Under the pieces are notes generated by a model that was not told the origin of the DNA, did no database searches, and worked only from the letters and a program-made list of their open reading frames with translations. From positions 119,451 through 183,450 of the forward strand of contig NZ_SOAL01000013.1 of the NCBI RefSeq assembly GCF_004364775.1: a stretch of 64,000 nucleotides of DNA, in the 5' to 3' direction. The position numbers and the translations under genes were made by a program. This stretch comes from Comamonas sp. JUb58 (GTDB lineage: Bacteria > Pseudomonadota > Gammaproteobacteria > Burkholderiales > Burkholderiaceae_C). This document shows, one piece after another, positions 43,959 through 54,690 of the stretch (the stretch's first letter is position 1; each line of letters opens with the position of its first letter).

Positions 43959-45815
43959 ATGACAGCACCTGCCCAATTCAGCATCGGTATCGACCTGGGG
44001 ACCACGCACTGCGCGCTGTCCTATGTGGACAAGAGCGCCAGCGATGGCGACAACCTGGTCCAGCATGTGCTGGCCATCCCCCAGCTCACGGCGCCCGCCA
44101 GCATCGAAACGCGCCCGCTGCTGCCGTCTTTTCTGTACCTGCCCCATGAGAGCGAGCTGAGCGCTGCCGACATGGCACTGCCCTGGGGCGCGCAGCAGGA
44201 TTTTGTCGTGGGTGAGTTTGCCCGTTCGCGCGGCGCGGCCACGCCGATCCGCCTGGTCTCCAGCGCCAAGAGCTGGCTCTGCCACCCCGGTGTGGACCGC
44301 CGCAGCCCGCTGCTGCCGGCCGATGCCCCGGCCGAGGTGCACCGCGTATCGCCGCTGACGGCCTCCATCCGCTACCTGTCGCACCTGCGCTGGGCCTGGG
44401 AGCAGGCCCATCCCGAGGCGCCGTTTGATGCGCAGGACATCACCGTCACCATCCCCGCATCCTTTGACCCGGCCGCACGCGAGCTGACGGCCGAGGCCTG
44501 CAAGGCCGCCGGCTTCCAAAAGCTGAGCCTGCTGGAAGAGCCGCAAGCCGCGCTCTACAGCTGGATCCAGGCCAGCGGTGGCGACTGGCGTAAGCAAGTG
44601 CAAAGCGGCGATGTGATCCTCGTCGTGGACGTGGGCGGTGGCACCACCGACCTGTCGCTGATCGCCGTGCTGGAGCGCGATGGCAACCTGGCCTTGCAGC
44701 GCGTGGCCGTGGGCGAGCACATTCTGCTGGGTGGCGACAACATGGACCTGGCGCTGGCCTATGCCGTGGCGCGCAAGCTGGCGCAAGAGGGCAAGCAGCT
44801 CGATGCTTGGCAAACCCGCGCACTGGCCCATGGCTGCCGCGCCGCCAAAGAGCAGCTGCTGTCCGATGAAGCCCTGCAGTCGGTACCCGTGGTGGTGCCC
44901 AGCCGGGGCAGCAAGCTGATCGGCGGCAGCATCCGCACCGAGGTGACCCGCAGCGAAGTGCTGGCCACCCTGGTCGAAGGCTTCTTCCCCCAAGTGGCGG
45001 TGAGCGACAAGCCCATCAGCCGTGCGCGTGGCGCGCTGACCCAGCTGGGTCTGCCCTATGCGCAAGATGCTGCGGTGACCCGCCACCTGGCCGCCTTCCT
45101 GTCGCGCCAGGCCGGTGTGACCGAGCAGATCGACGGCCTGCAGGGCACCCAGCCCGAAGGTGCCAGCTTTCTGCACCCCACCGCGATCCTGTTCAACGGC
45201 GGCGTGCTCAAGGCGCCGCAGATCGAGCAGCGCATCACCCAGGTGCTGAACAGCTGGCTGGCCGCCGAAGGCGCCACTCCCGCACGCCTGCTGGACGGCG
45301 CCAACCTGGACCTGGCTGTGGCCCGTGGCGCTGCCTACTACGGCCATGTGCGCGAAGGCCGGGGTGTGCGCATCCGTGGCGGCACCGCGCAGTCCTACTA
45401 CGTCGGCGTCGAGTCCAACATGCCTGCGATCCCAGGCATGGAGCCCCCCATGTCCGCGCTGTGCCTGGCACCGTTTGGCATGGAAGAGGGCAGCGAGGCA
45501 GCACTCGACACGCAGGAGTTCGGCCTGGTCGTGGGCGAGCCGGTGCGCATGCGTTTCTTCGGCTCCAGCGTGCGCCGCAGCGATAGCGTTGGCACCATGC
45601 TCGACTTCTGGGGCCCCGAGGAGCTGCTGGAGCTGCAGGAGATCGAGCTGAACCTGCCCGCCGAAGGCCGCGCCAATGGCGAGGTCGTTCCCGTCACCCT
45701 GCATGCCCGCGTGACTGATATCGGCACCCTGGAGCTCAATGCCGTGCCCGTGGGCGGTAATGAGCGCTGGAAGGTGGAGTTTGATGTGCGGGCGCAGACG
45801 GCGGCTGAGCACTAA
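43959..45815 (+). CDS. Hsp70-family protein (HscC/DnaK-like ATPase)
   Basis: 618 residues. Actin-like ATPase domain with phosphate-1 IGIDLGTTHCALSYVD, phosphate-2 VVDVGGGTTDLSLIAVLE and the adenosine motif FNGGVLKAPQIEQRI. The C-terminal substrate-binding part is short and divergent, without the EEVD tail of DnaK. Specialised chaperone paired with DUF2760. In many relatives a second, larger Hsp70-like gene with DUF3731 follows; here the next gene is on the other strand and a terminator comes first. Confidence 0.9.
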   Translation: MTAPAQFSIGIDLGTTHCALSYVDKSASDGDNLVQHVLAIPQLTAPASIETRPLLPSFLYLPHESELSAADMALPWGAQQDFVVGEFARSRGAATPIRLVSSAKSWLCHPGVDRRSPLLPADAPAEVHRVSPLTASIRYLSHLRWAWEQAHPEAPFDAQDITVTIPASFDPAARELTAEACKAAGFQKLSLLEEPQAALYSWIQASGGDWRKQVQSGDVILVVDVGGGTTDLSLIAVLERDGNLALQRVAVGEHILLGGDNMDLALAYAVARKLAQEGKQLDAWQTRALAHGCRAAKEQLLSDEALQSVPVVVPSRGSKLIGGSIRTEVTRSEVLATLVEGFFPQVAVSDKPISRARGALTQLGLPYAQDAAVTRHLAAFLSRQAGVTEQIDGLQGTQPEGASFLHPTAILFNGGVLKAPQIEQRITQVLNSWLAAEGATPARLLDGANLDLAVARGAAYYGHVREGRGVRIRGGTAQSYYVGVESNMPAIPGMEPPMSALCLAPFGMEEGSEAALDTQEFGLVVGEPVRMRFFGSSVRRSDSVGTMLDFWGPEELLELQEIELNLPAEGRANGEVVPVTLHARVTDIGTLELNAVPVGGNERWKVEFDVRAQTAAEH

Positions 45816-45855
45816 GCTGCGGGCAGCTGCGATGCAGCGGCCATTTCGTCCATAA

Positions 45856-45892
45856 AAAATGGCCCCTCAGTGTTGCGCTGACGGGCCATTTT
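45856..45892. terminator. bidirectional terminator between Hsp70 and IPTL-CTERM genes
   Basis: AAAATGGCCC (45856-45865) pairs with GGGCCATTTT (45883-45892), inner TCAG/CTGA arms, with A-rich left and T-rich right flanks, so it serves both converging transcripts. Confidence 0.8.
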
Positions 45893-45904
45893 CGTTGGGC
45901 AGGA

Positions 45905-47848
45905 TCAGCGCTGGCGCCTGCGGAGCTGGCCCATGCCGAACATGGCCGCCATCGACGACAGCAGCAACAGCGCCCAGCTACCGAGGGTAGGAACGGCCTT
46001 GAGGGCAGTGGACGCATCCGATGCGGGCGGCGTAGCGGCCTTGGCCTGCAAATACCAGTTGCCGCCCACCTGCACCAGCTGGTAGCGGAAGCCACCCTGG
46101 TCGATATAGCCAGGCGCTGGCAGTGCAAAGGCGTTGGCGGCCGACGTGCCGCTTACCTGCACGACAAGGATGCCGTCGCCGCTGGTGACAGCGCCTGCAC
46201 CGGCGAGGTTGCTGATAGCCAAGGTGGTAGGCACCGCAGCGGTATTGCCTTGCACCACCAGGCGGTCAGCGGCCGAGCTGCTGTCGCCCAAAACAACATC
46301 CAGCGCCAAGGTACCGCTGCCGGCATAGTCGCCGCTGACGGTCAGCACATCGCCGGCCTGGCCGTTGTTCAAGGCCAGCTGGCCGAGGTTGCCCAGATCG
46401 CCGTTGACGCTGAAGGCGGCCTCTTGCATGCGCAGGGTACTGCCCGCATCAACCACCAGGCCCATGGCCTCGCCCGCCACGGCACCGCCGCCGGTGGCCA
46501 GCGCGCTGCCGGTCCAGGTCAGGTCGCTGTTGCCGGTCAGGAGGATGCGTTCCCAGTTCAAAAACTTGGCCGCAGGCTGGGGGCCATTGATCGCAGACAG
46601 GGTCAGGCGGTCGATATCGCCATCGGCGGTGGAGGCGTCATCGCCGCCATCGACAAGGGCCACATTGCTTAGGTCGGTACCGTTGATCCTGAGGCTGTCC
46701 GAGCCGGCGCCCAGCATAATGCTGCCGCTGATCGCGGCGGCGATCTCCAAGGTGACGCTGGTGTTGCCATTGCCGGGGCCGTCATAGATGGCCCGGCCCG
46801 CATTGGCGCTCAGCGTGCCTGTCTGGATATGGATCTCATTGGCCGCTGCCGGGGCGTTGACCGCAATCGCGTCCCCTGTGTTGGCGATCACGCTGCCGCC
46901 TTGCATTTGCACCGTGTTGCCCGCTGCGGCACTGGCGAGGATGCCATTGGCGCCTTGCACCGTGACGGCCTGCGTGCCAATCGTCATCAGGCTGCTGCCC
47001 GCTGCGGGCGTGGCCGATGTGAGCGCGCTGTTGCCCAGCGCCACCTGCCCACCGCTGGCAATGATGGCCGTACCGCTGCCGCTGGTGATGGTTGCCGGCA
47101 CAGGCATATCAACCGTTCCGGCCGAGATATTGATCGCGGTGCCGCCGGTGCTGTTGATGTTGGCGGCGGAGCCTTGTACCTGTACCAAGCCGGCGGCGTT
47201 GACGATGCCGGTGGCTGCGGAATAAATGGTCAGCCCATTGCGGAAGAAGTTGCTCCCCGAGGTGCCTAAGTTGCGAATGCCGTCCACCGGTGCGGGTGCC
47301 GGGGTCGAGTCATCAGCACCAATGCGTGTGCTGCCCACGATCTCGATCACGCCGCCGGAGTTCTGAACCACCGCACCGCCGATTCTGCCCGCGCGCATCG
47401 CCACCAGGTTTCCATCGACCTGCACCTTGTTGAGCACATTGGCCGCATTGGCACCGGCATAGATAAAGAGAGCACGGCTGTTGTCGCCCCGCGAGGTGAG
47501 GCTGAGGTCCCCCAGCGCATGCACCAAAGAGGCAGGCTCCGATGCAACGCCACCGCTGTTCAAGCCGCCTGAACTCAAGGTGTAGGTGCTGCCGCTGCTG
47601 GTGACAAGGCTGGTGCCTGCCAGCAGGTTCAGGACCGATCCATTGCCAGTGGCACCCGCGACATTGTTGCCCCCGTAGCCTGTGCGGCTGGCATTGCAGG
47701 TGCTGCCTTCGGTAGCGGTCAGCGCCGGGTTGCCGGATGCGGCATCACTGCAGACGGCCCAACTGCCGGAGGCAAAGCTGCTCAGCAAGGCAGCAAACAA
47801 AACGCGGTGCGTGGTGGACGGAATACGGGAAGGGCTTCTGCAGATCAT
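45905..47848 (-). CDS. IPTL-CTERM surface protein with beta-helix-like passenger
   Basis: 647 residues. Signal peptide ending near SFASGSWA, a Cys pair at the mature N-terminus (AVCSDAASGNP, STCNASRTG), then a Gly/Ala/Thr/Ser/Asn-rich chain with regular short strands (GTAINISAGTVDM, GNTVQMQGGSVIANTGDAIAV) as in pectate-lyase-like autotransporter passengers, including an autotransporter-associated segment GDVLTVSGDYAGSGTLALDV. No beta-barrel follows; instead the C-terminus is VPTLGSWALLLLSS, a membrane helix and RRRQR, which is the IPTL-CTERM sorting signal used with exosortase-like systems. AGGA before the ATG at 47848 supports the start. Probable surface or matrix protein. Confidence 0.8.
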   Translation of the reverse strand: MICRSPSRIPSTTHRVLFAALLSSFASGSWAVCSDAASGNPALTATEGSTCNASRTGYGGNNVAGATGNGSVLNLLAGTSLVTSSGSTYTLSSGGLNSGGVASEPASLVHALGDLSLTSRGDNSRALFIYAGANAANVLNKVQVDGNLVAMRAGRIGGAVVQNSGGVIEIVGSTRIGADDSTPAPAPVDGIRNLGTSGSNFFRNGLTIYSAATGIVNAAGLVQVQGSAANINSTGGTAINISAGTVDMPVPATITSGSGTAIIASGGQVALGNSALTSATPAAGSSLMTIGTQAVTVQGANGILASAAAGNTVQMQGGSVIANTGDAIAVNAPAAANEIHIQTGTLSANAGRAIYDGPGNGNTSVTLEIAAAISGSIMLGAGSDSLRINGTDLSNVALVDGGDDASTADGDIDRLTLSAINGPQPAAKFLNWERILLTGNSDLTWTGSALATGGGAVAGEAMGLVVDAGSTLRMQEAAFSVNGDLGNLGQLALNNGQAGDVLTVSGDYAGSGTLALDVVLGDSSSAADRLVVQGNTAAVPTTLAISNLAGAGAVTSGDGILVVQVSGTSAANAFALPAPGYIDQGGFRYQLVQVGGNWYLQAKAATPPASDASTALKAVPTLGSWALLLLSSMAAMFGMGQLRRRQR

Positions 47849-47982
47849 GGGGTTCCTGGGAAATCTTTCACTGACCTGCGCGACTGTAATTGATTTAGTT
47901 AAACATGCCACATTTTGTAAATTTGTTTGCAAAAATTAACCATATTCGCAACACCCACCGCAACACCCATCGTCACATCCGG

Positions 47983-49209
47983 TCAAAAAACCCGCCCTTC
48001 CTCCAAATGCGTCCGCGTGCCATTGAGCACATAGTCCCCCACCACCCGGGTCTTATGCAGCAGCGGGTTGTGGCTAAAGATGGTGCGCAGGTTGCGCCAG
48101 TGGCGGTCCAGGTTCAGCTGGCGCGAGGTGGCGGAGGCGCCGCCCACTTCAAACAGGCGCTCGCCGGCATTCAGCGCCAGGCGGCTGACGACCAGCTGGG
48201 TCTGGGCGGTGGCCAGCGCGCCTTGCAGGACCACATCGTCTGCGCTTTGCGGCGCATGCACGATGGCATAGGCGCCCTGGTCCAGCTGGCGGGCGTTGGC
48301 GGTGATCAAGGCATCTATCGCATAGCTGGCGGCGGCCAGCTCGCCGACGACGGCCTGCACGAAGTGGTCGTCGCGTGAGCGCTCTGCCGGGCTGTGCATC
48401 GCGGGCCTGCCCAGCTGCAGCACATAGTGGCGCGCATCGGCCAGGATATTGCGCACAATGCCGGCGGCAGTCGCCACCAGGATCAGCTGGCGCAACGCAG
48501 ACGCATGGCGGCCCGCCAGGTTGTCGCGTGCGCCGGGGCTGATTTCGTCGTCATAGACCAGCACATGGTTCAGCTCCAGGCTGCCGCTGGCGGTCAGCCG
48601 CTGGCCCATGCCATCCCAGTCGTCAAGCACCCGCACCCCTTCGCGCTGCAGGGGGATCACGGCATTGACGCCCTGGCCCTCGTCGTTGACGGCAAAGACA
48701 TTGAAGTAATCCGCATAGGCCGTGCCGGTGGCGTAGTACTTCTTGCCATTCAAGCGGTGATGGGCGCCATCGCGCAGCAAGGTGGAAGTGCTGATGCCGG
48801 CGCGGGCCGTGCCCAGCTCGGTAAAGGCGCCACCAAACAGCTTGCCCTGCAAGGCCCAGGCGTTCTGGCGCTGGGCCAGGGGCGAGGGCTTGGTATCCAG
48901 CCGCAGCAGCTCGGTGGTATTGAAGTGGGTGCGCAGCGCATGGGCTACGTTGGAATCGGCCGCGGCCAGGGTGCTGACCACCTCGACCACATCGGCCACC
49001 GATCCGCCCGGCCCGCCCTGTTCTCGCCCAATGCGCAGGCCCCCCAGGCCCGATGCGCGCAGCAGGTCAAACGCCGCCCAGGGCGGCTCGCGCAGCAGCT
49101 CGCGCTGTGCAGCGCCTTGGCCAATATCGGCAGCCAGCTGGGGCAGGCGGGCCAGCAGGTCATCGCGGCTGGGGTGGCTGGTGCGCAGAGGGGGAACAGA
49201 GGCATTCAT
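47983..49209 (-). CDS. acyl-CoA-dehydrogenase-fold flavin monooxygenase (DszC/SfnB-like)
   Basis: 408 residues of the acyl-CoA dehydrogenase fold, group of DszC, SfnB and related FMNH2-dependent monooxygenases that oxidise sulfur in organosulfur compounds. Visible: LLRASGLGGLRIGREQGGPGG, VAHALRTHFNTTELL, FGGAFTELG, LNGKKYYATGTAYADYFNV (flavin-site strand), VGGASATSRQLNLDRHWRNLRTIFSHNP split by the usual C-terminal turn. It lies 19 bases downstream of an aldo/keto reductase and belongs to the unit with the Dpp-type importer. Specific substrate not predictable. Confidence 0.82.
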   Translation of the reverse strand: MNASVPPLRTSHPSRDDLLARLPQLAADIGQGAAQRELLREPPWAAFDLLRASGLGGLRIGREQGGPGGSVADVVEVVSTLAAADSNVAHALRTHFNTTELLRLDTKPSPLAQRQNAWALQGKLFGGAFTELGTARAGISTSTLLRDGAHHRLNGKKYYATGTAYADYFNVFAVNDEGQGVNAVIPLQREGVRVLDDWDGMGQRLTASGSLELNHVLVYDDEISPGARDNLAGRHASALRQLILVATAAGIVRNILADARHYVLQLGRPAMHSPAERSRDDHFVQAVVGELAAASYAIDALITANARQLDQGAYAIVHAPQSADDVVLQGALATAQTQLVVSRLALNAGERLFEVGGASATSRQLNLDRHWRNLRTIFSHNPLLHKTRVVGDYVLNGTRTHLEEGRVF

Positions 49210-49228
49210 GGCGGTGGACCTGGTGGGT

Positions 49229-50257
49229 TTAAGCGGCCGTTGATGTAGGGGCTACATAGGGCACACGGCCTTCGACCGGGTGGCCGGGGTCGGTAAAGCC
49301 CAGGGTGGAGGGGTGGCCGGCAGCCACCAGGCGGCTGACCAGGGCCTCGTCATCGGCGGTGAACTGGTAATCCAGCGCACGGATATAGCCATCCCATTGC
49401 TCGGGCGTGCGCGGGCCGGCGATGGCGGCGGTCACCAGGCGGTTGTTCAGCACCCAGGCCAGTGCAAAGTCCACCGGGCTGATGCCGCGCTCGTCGGTGT
49501 GCTTCTTGATCTCGGCGGCAATGTCGATGGACTCGGGGCGCCACTCGGTCTCCAGCATGCGCTTGTCCAGCCGTGCGGCGCGCGAACCGGGCTCGGCCGC
49601 TTCCACATTCGGGTACTTGGCGGTCAGCACGCCCCGGGCCAGCGGGCTGTACGAGACCACGCCCAGGCCGTAGGCGGCAGCAGCGGGCAGTTGCTCGGCC
49701 TCGGCCGTGCGGTTGACGATGTTGTACAGCGGCTGGCTGGCGATGGGGCGGTCAATGCCTTCGGCATCAGCCAGGTGGGCCACTTCGGCAATGCGCCAAC
49801 CGCGAAAGTTGGACAGCCCGAAATAGCGCAGCTTGCCCGCGCGCACCAGGTCGCCAATCGCGCGCACGGCCTCACCCAGTGGCGCATCAAAATCGGCGCG
49901 GTGAAAGTAGAGCAGGTCGATGTAGTCGGTGCCCAGGCGGCGCAGGCTGTTGTCGACCGACTCGATGATCCATTTGCGCGAGGTGCCGCGCCGGTTCGGG
50001 CCCTCACCCAGCGGGTTGCCGAACTTGGTGGCCAGCACCCAGTCATGGCGGTCCTGGGCCAGAGCCCGGCCCACGACTTGCTCGGTCAGGCCCTTTTGGT
50101 AGACATCGGCCGTGTCGATGAAGTTGATGCCCTGGGATTTCGCCTTGGCGATGATGGCGTGCGCGGTCTGCTCATCGGTGGGGCCGCCAAACATCATGGT
50201 GCCCAGGGCGAGGCGGGAGACTTTGAGGCCGCTGCGGCCGAGATAACGGTAGGTCAT
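49229..50257 (-). CDS. aldo/keto reductase
   Basis: 342 residues. Catalytic tetrad is present: Asp and Tyr in FIDTADVYQKG, Lys in VLATKFGNP, His in DLLYFHRADFD. NADPH-binding segment near YSPLARGVLTAKYPN. YghZ/YajO-like group of general carbonyl reductases. Placed between the ABC transporter genes and the DszC-like monooxygenase, so it may reduce an aldehyde or ketone released on desulfurisation. Confidence 0.9.
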   Translation of the reverse strand: MTYRYLGRSGLKVSRLALGTMMFGGPTDEQTAHAIIAKAKSQGINFIDTADVYQKGLTEQVVGRALAQDRHDWVLATKFGNPLGEGPNRRGTSRKWIIESVDNSLRRLGTDYIDLLYFHRADFDAPLGEAVRAIGDLVRAGKLRYFGLSNFRGWRIAEVAHLADAEGIDRPIASQPLYNIVNRTAEAEQLPAAAAYGLGVVSYSPLARGVLTAKYPNVEAAEPGSRAARLDKRMLETEWRPESIDIAAEIKKHTDERGISPVDFALAWVLNNRLVTAAIAGPRTPEQWDGYIRALDYQFTADDEALVSRLVAAGHPSTLGFTDPGHPVEGRVPYVAPTSTAA

Positions 50258-50275
50258 GTGAACAAAGACGAAGGG

Positions 50276-51259
50276 TTAGTGGACGAAAGAAATGACGGAG
50301 GTCTGCGTGCCAGCGGTCTGTTGCAGCTGCGGATGGTGGCAAGCCACCAGATGGCCATTGCCGCTGTCGCTGAGCAGCGGTTCCTGTTCGGTGCACAGCG
50401 CCGTCGCACGCGGGCACCGCGGATGAAAGCGGCAGCCGCTGGGCAGGTTCTGGGGGCTGGGCAGGTCACCGCCCAAGGGGGCGGCCTGGCGGTGGCGGCT
50501 GGGGTCGGGCACGGCATCGAGCAGCGCCTGGGTGTAGGGGTGGCGCGGGCTGCTCCACAGGCTGCGGCGGTCGGCGCTCTCCACGATGCGGCCCAGGTAC
50601 ATCACCAGCACCCGGTCAGCAAAGTACTGCACGACGGACAGGTCATGCGAGATGAACAAATAGGACAGGCCGAACTCGCGTTTCATTTCGACCAGCAGGT
50701 TCAGGATCTGCGCCTGGATCGATAAATCGAGCGCCGAGACCGGCTCGTCGCATACCACCAGATCGGGCTGCAGCATCAGCGCGCGGGCAATGCCCAGACG
50801 CTGGCGCTGGCCGCCGGAGAACTCATGCGGGTAGCGGCCCAGCGCGCTGCGCGGCAGGCCCACGCGGTCGAGCAGGCGCTCCACCTGGCGGCGGCGCTGG
50901 GCGCGGTCGCCCAGACCATGCACCTGCAGGGGCGTCTCCAGAATGCTGCCGATGCTGTGGCGCGGGTTGAGCGAGGCAAACGGGTCCTGGAAGATCATCT
51001 GCATGCGCTTGCGCAGGCTGCGCAGCCGCGCGCCTTGCAAGGGCAGAATGTCTTCGCCGTCCAGCGCCACCTGGCCGGCCGTGGGCGTCTCCAGCCGCAG
51101 CAGGCTGCGGCCGAGGGTGGATTTGCCGCAGCCCGATTCGCCGACCAGGCCGACAGTCTCGCCCTTGGCAATGCTGAAGGACACGCCATCGACGGCGCGC
51201 AGCACGCCCTTGGGCAGTTTGAAATGGGTCTGAAGATCGCTGACAGTCAGCAGGCTCAT
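50276..51259 (-). CDS. peptide-type ABC transporter ATPase (DppF/OppF-like)
   Basis: 327 residues: Walker A GESGCGKST, signature FSGGQRQRLGIARAL, Walker B LVVCDEPVSALD, and the oligo_HPY C-terminal extension with a Cys-rich CRFHPRCPRATALC probably holding the Fe-S cluster seen in these ATPases. Second ATPase of the importer, downstream of the DppD-like gene by 7 bases. The ATG at 51259 gives the standard start. Confidence 0.92.
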   Translation of the reverse strand: MSLLTVSDLQTHFKLPKGVLRAVDGVSFSIAKGETVGLVGESGCGKSTLGRSLLRLETPTAGQVALDGEDILPLQGARLRSLRKRMQMIFQDPFASLNPRHSIGSILETPLQVHGLGDRAQRRRQVERLLDRVGLPRSALGRYPHEFSGGQRQRLGIARALMLQPDLVVCDEPVSALDLSIQAQILNLLVEMKREFGLSYLFISHDLSVVQYFADRVLVMYLGRIVESADRRSLWSSPRHPYTQALLDAVPDPSRHRQAAPLGGDLPSPQNLPSGCRFHPRCPRATALCTEQEPLLSDSGNGHLVACHHPQLQQTAGTQTSVISFVH

Positions 51260-51266
51260 GGCAGTC

Positions 51267-52262
<996 letters not shown>

Positions 52263-53288
52263 TCAGCGCTCCTGCGACAGACGGGGGTTGAGGGCATCGT
52301 TCAAGCCATCGCCAATCAGGTTGAAGGCCAGCACGGCAAACACGATGGCGAGGCCCGGTGCGGCAGTCAAATACCAGGCGGTGCGCAGCAGGTCACGGCC
52401 CATGCCGATCATGCTGCCCCAGCTGACCACGTTCGGGTCGCCCATGCCCATGAAGGACAGCGCCGATTCCAGCAGGATGGCCGAGGCCACCATCACCGAC
52501 GAGGTGACGATGATGGGCGGCAGCGCATTGGGCAGCATCTCGCGCAGGATGATGCGGCTGTGCGAGTAGCCCAGCGCGCGGGCGGCCAGCACAAACTCCT
52601 TGTGGCGCAGCGCGCGGAACTCGGCCCGCACCAGGCGCGCCACCGTGGGCCAGGTCACCAGGCCAATCGCCACGACGATGGTGCTGATCGCCGGCTGGGC
52701 AATCGCCACCAGCACCACCAGCAAGATAAAGCTGGGAATGGTTTGGAACAGCACCACCACGCGCTGCAGCAGGTCATCGACCCAGCCGCCAAAGTAGCCG
52801 CTGACGGCACCAATGCCAATGCCCAGGCTCAGCCCGATCAAGGTGGCGGACACACCCACCAGCAGCGACACCCGCGCGCCATGGGCAATGCCGGCCGCCA
52901 CATCGCGGCCCATCGAATCGGTACCCAGCAAATAGGCGGCATCCTGGCCAGGCCAGAGAAAGGGCTGGGCCACCATGTCCAGCGGATCACCGGGAAAGAG
53001 CCAGGGCGCCGTGACCGCCAGCAGCAGCACGGCCAGCAAAAAGCCGCAGCCCAGCATGGCCGTGGGGTTGCGCAGAAAGACGCGCAGCGCGCGGTAGCCC
53101 TGGCTGCCACTGCCGGCGTTGGCGGCACTGGTGCTGGTGCGCACCGCATCGGGCGCATGCAGATTGGGCCAGGGCGCGGCATCGGGCTCGGCGCTGCTGG
53201 TGCTGCTGTGCGCCGCTTGCGCGGCAGCCAGTGGGTGGGCGGCGGCCGGGGGGATCGGCAGCGCCTGGGTAGAAGAAGACAAAGACAT
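52263..53288 (-). CDS. peptide-type ABC transporter permease (DppC/OppC-like)
   Basis: 341 residues. A long Ala/Ser-rich N-terminal tail (~65 residues) precedes six membrane segments. DppC landmarks: FLWPGQDAAYLLGTDSMGRDV (split by one turn), RVSLLVGVSATLIGLSLGIGIG and the coupling loop EFVLAARALGYSHSRIILREMLPNALP in two halves. Forms the channel with the DppB-like protein; one-base overlap with it. Confidence 0.92.
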   Translation of the reverse strand: MSLSSSTQALPIPPAAAHPLAAAQAAHSSTSSAEPDAAPWPNLHAPDAVRTSTSAANAGSGSQGYRALRVFLRNPTAMLGCGFLLAVLLLAVTAPWLFPGDPLDMVAQPFLWPGQDAAYLLGTDSMGRDVAAGIAHGARVSLLVGVSATLIGLSLGIGIGAVSGYFGGWVDDLLQRVVVLFQTIPSFILLVVLVAIAQPAISTIVVAIGLVTWPTVARLVRAEFRALRHKEFVLAARALGYSHSRIILREMLPNALPPIIVTSSVMVASAILLESALSFMGMGDPNVVSWGSMIGMGRDLLRTAWYLTAAPGLAIVFAVLAFNLIGDGLNDALNPRLSQER

Positions 53289-54280
53289 CAGCGCACCTCG
53301 ATTCGGGGATCCAGCCAGGCATGCAGCAGATCGACCAGCACATTGGCGGCGATAACCAGCAAGGAAGAGAGAAAGAGCACGCCCATCAGCACGCTGAAAT
53401 CGCGGCTCAGCACGGCCTCAAAGGCCAGGCGCCCCAGGCCGGGCCAGCTGTAGACGGTCTCGACCACCACCGCGCCGCCGAGCATGCCGCCCAGGTGCAT
53501 GCCGGCCATCGTGGTGACCGGCAGCAGCGCATTGCGCAGCACATGGCGCAGGGTGATGCGCCAGGGCGAGAGGCCTTTGGCGGCGGCGGTGCGCACAAAA
53601 TCCTGCGACTGCACCTCCAGCATGGCCGCGCGGGTGAGGCGGGCATAGATCGCCACATAGAAGAGCGCGAGCGAGGTGGCCGGCAGCACCATGTAGCGCA
53701 GCTGGTCGAGCACGGCGGCCAGGCCGGTCAGCTGCGAGCCAATGCTGGCCGAGCCACCGCTGGGCAGCCAGCCGAGCTTGACCGAGAACAGCACGATCAG
53801 CATCAGCCCGGTCCAAAAGCCCGGCACCGAATAGAACAGCAGCGACAGCACGGACAGCAGGCGGTCTGGCAAGCGGCCGGCAAAGTAGGCCATCGCCGTG
53901 CCCAGCGCAATGCCCAAGGTCAGCGCAATCGCCAGCGCCAGGCCCATCAGCAGCAAGGTGCTGGGCAGGCGCTGGCCGATCAGCTCCATCACCGGCATGT
54001 TGTAGCGGGGCGAGAAGCCCAGGCTGAAATGCGCCAGGTTGCCCAGGTAGGCCTGCAGCTGCTCCAGCACACTCAGGTCCAGCCCAAAGCGCGAGCGCAG
54101 CGCCGCCAGGGTTTCGGCGGTGGCCGCGCCGGATTCGCCGGCCATCACATCGGCCGCATCACCGGGGGTGAGCTGCAGCAGCAGAAAGTTCAGAATCGCT
54201 ACGCCCAGCACCGTGGGCACTGCATATTTGGCATTGAACCAGAGCGATCGCAATAAACGTGGGGTGGTATTCATGCGCAT
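53288..54280 (-). CDS. peptide-type ABC transporter permease (DppB/OppB-like)
   Basis: 330 residues, six membrane segments, DppB pattern: VLGVAILNFLLLQLTPGD, SVPGFWTGLMLIVLFSVKLGW, coupling loop DFVRTAAAKGLSPWRITLRHV. First gene of the leftward unit. Start at 54280 or two codons later (54274); no clear ribosome site decides. Lacks its own binding-protein gene on this strand; two such genes lie on the divergent unit. Confidence 0.9.
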   Translation of the reverse strand: MRMNTTPRLLRSLWFNAKYAVPTVLGVAILNFLLLQLTPGDAADVMAGESGAATAETLAALRSRFGLDLSVLEQLQAYLGNLAHFSLGFSPRYNMPVMELIGQRLPSTLLLMGLALAIALTLGIALGTAMAYFAGRLPDRLLSVLSLLFYSVPGFWTGLMLIVLFSVKLGWLPSGGSASIGSQLTGLAAVLDQLRYMVLPATSLALFYVAIYARLTRAAMLEVQSQDFVRTAAAKGLSPWRITLRHVLRNALLPVTTMAGMHLGGMLGGAVVVETVYSWPGLGRLAFEAVLSRDFSVLMGVLFLSSLLVIAANVLVDLLHAWLDPRIEVR

Positions 54281-54690
54281 TATTGATAGCGGGTAACCCT
54301 GTGCATGATAGGAGCGTTCCTGCCTTATCGCCCTTATTTGCAGCATGCCATTTCATATATCAAAAGGCGCAAACTAAATAACAAATATCGGTATCTGATT
54401 TTTATCGGTTGGTGCCTGCTCGCCAAAGTTTTTTGAGTTAGTGTACACCTGAAACCGCATATTTTGTTTGCTTGGCAGCACATGCCTGCAAGCTATAAGC
54501 GCTTGGGCTGTGCTGGCGTTGGGATTGGCATGCCAGAACTTATGGCTGATTTTTAAATATGCAAATGCAAAATCGGCGCAAGAGCAGGGTGGTGATTCAT
54601 GGGATTATTCAAGCCAATGCGGATGGTGAATGTCTGGTTTATCTATAGGCCAGTACGCCATCCTTTGTATTGAAAACCCTTGGCCGCTCC
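54281..54690. promoter_or_regulatory. divergent promoter region of the organosulfur locus
   Basis: 410 bases, AT-rich, between the two oppositely oriented transcription units. Contains AACTAAATAACAAATATCGG and TTTTTATCGG near 54373-54411, the kind of ATAAC/TTAT-rich tract where CysB/Cbl-type LysR regulators bind; no clean palindrome could be fixed. No gene is supportable here. Confidence 0.4.
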
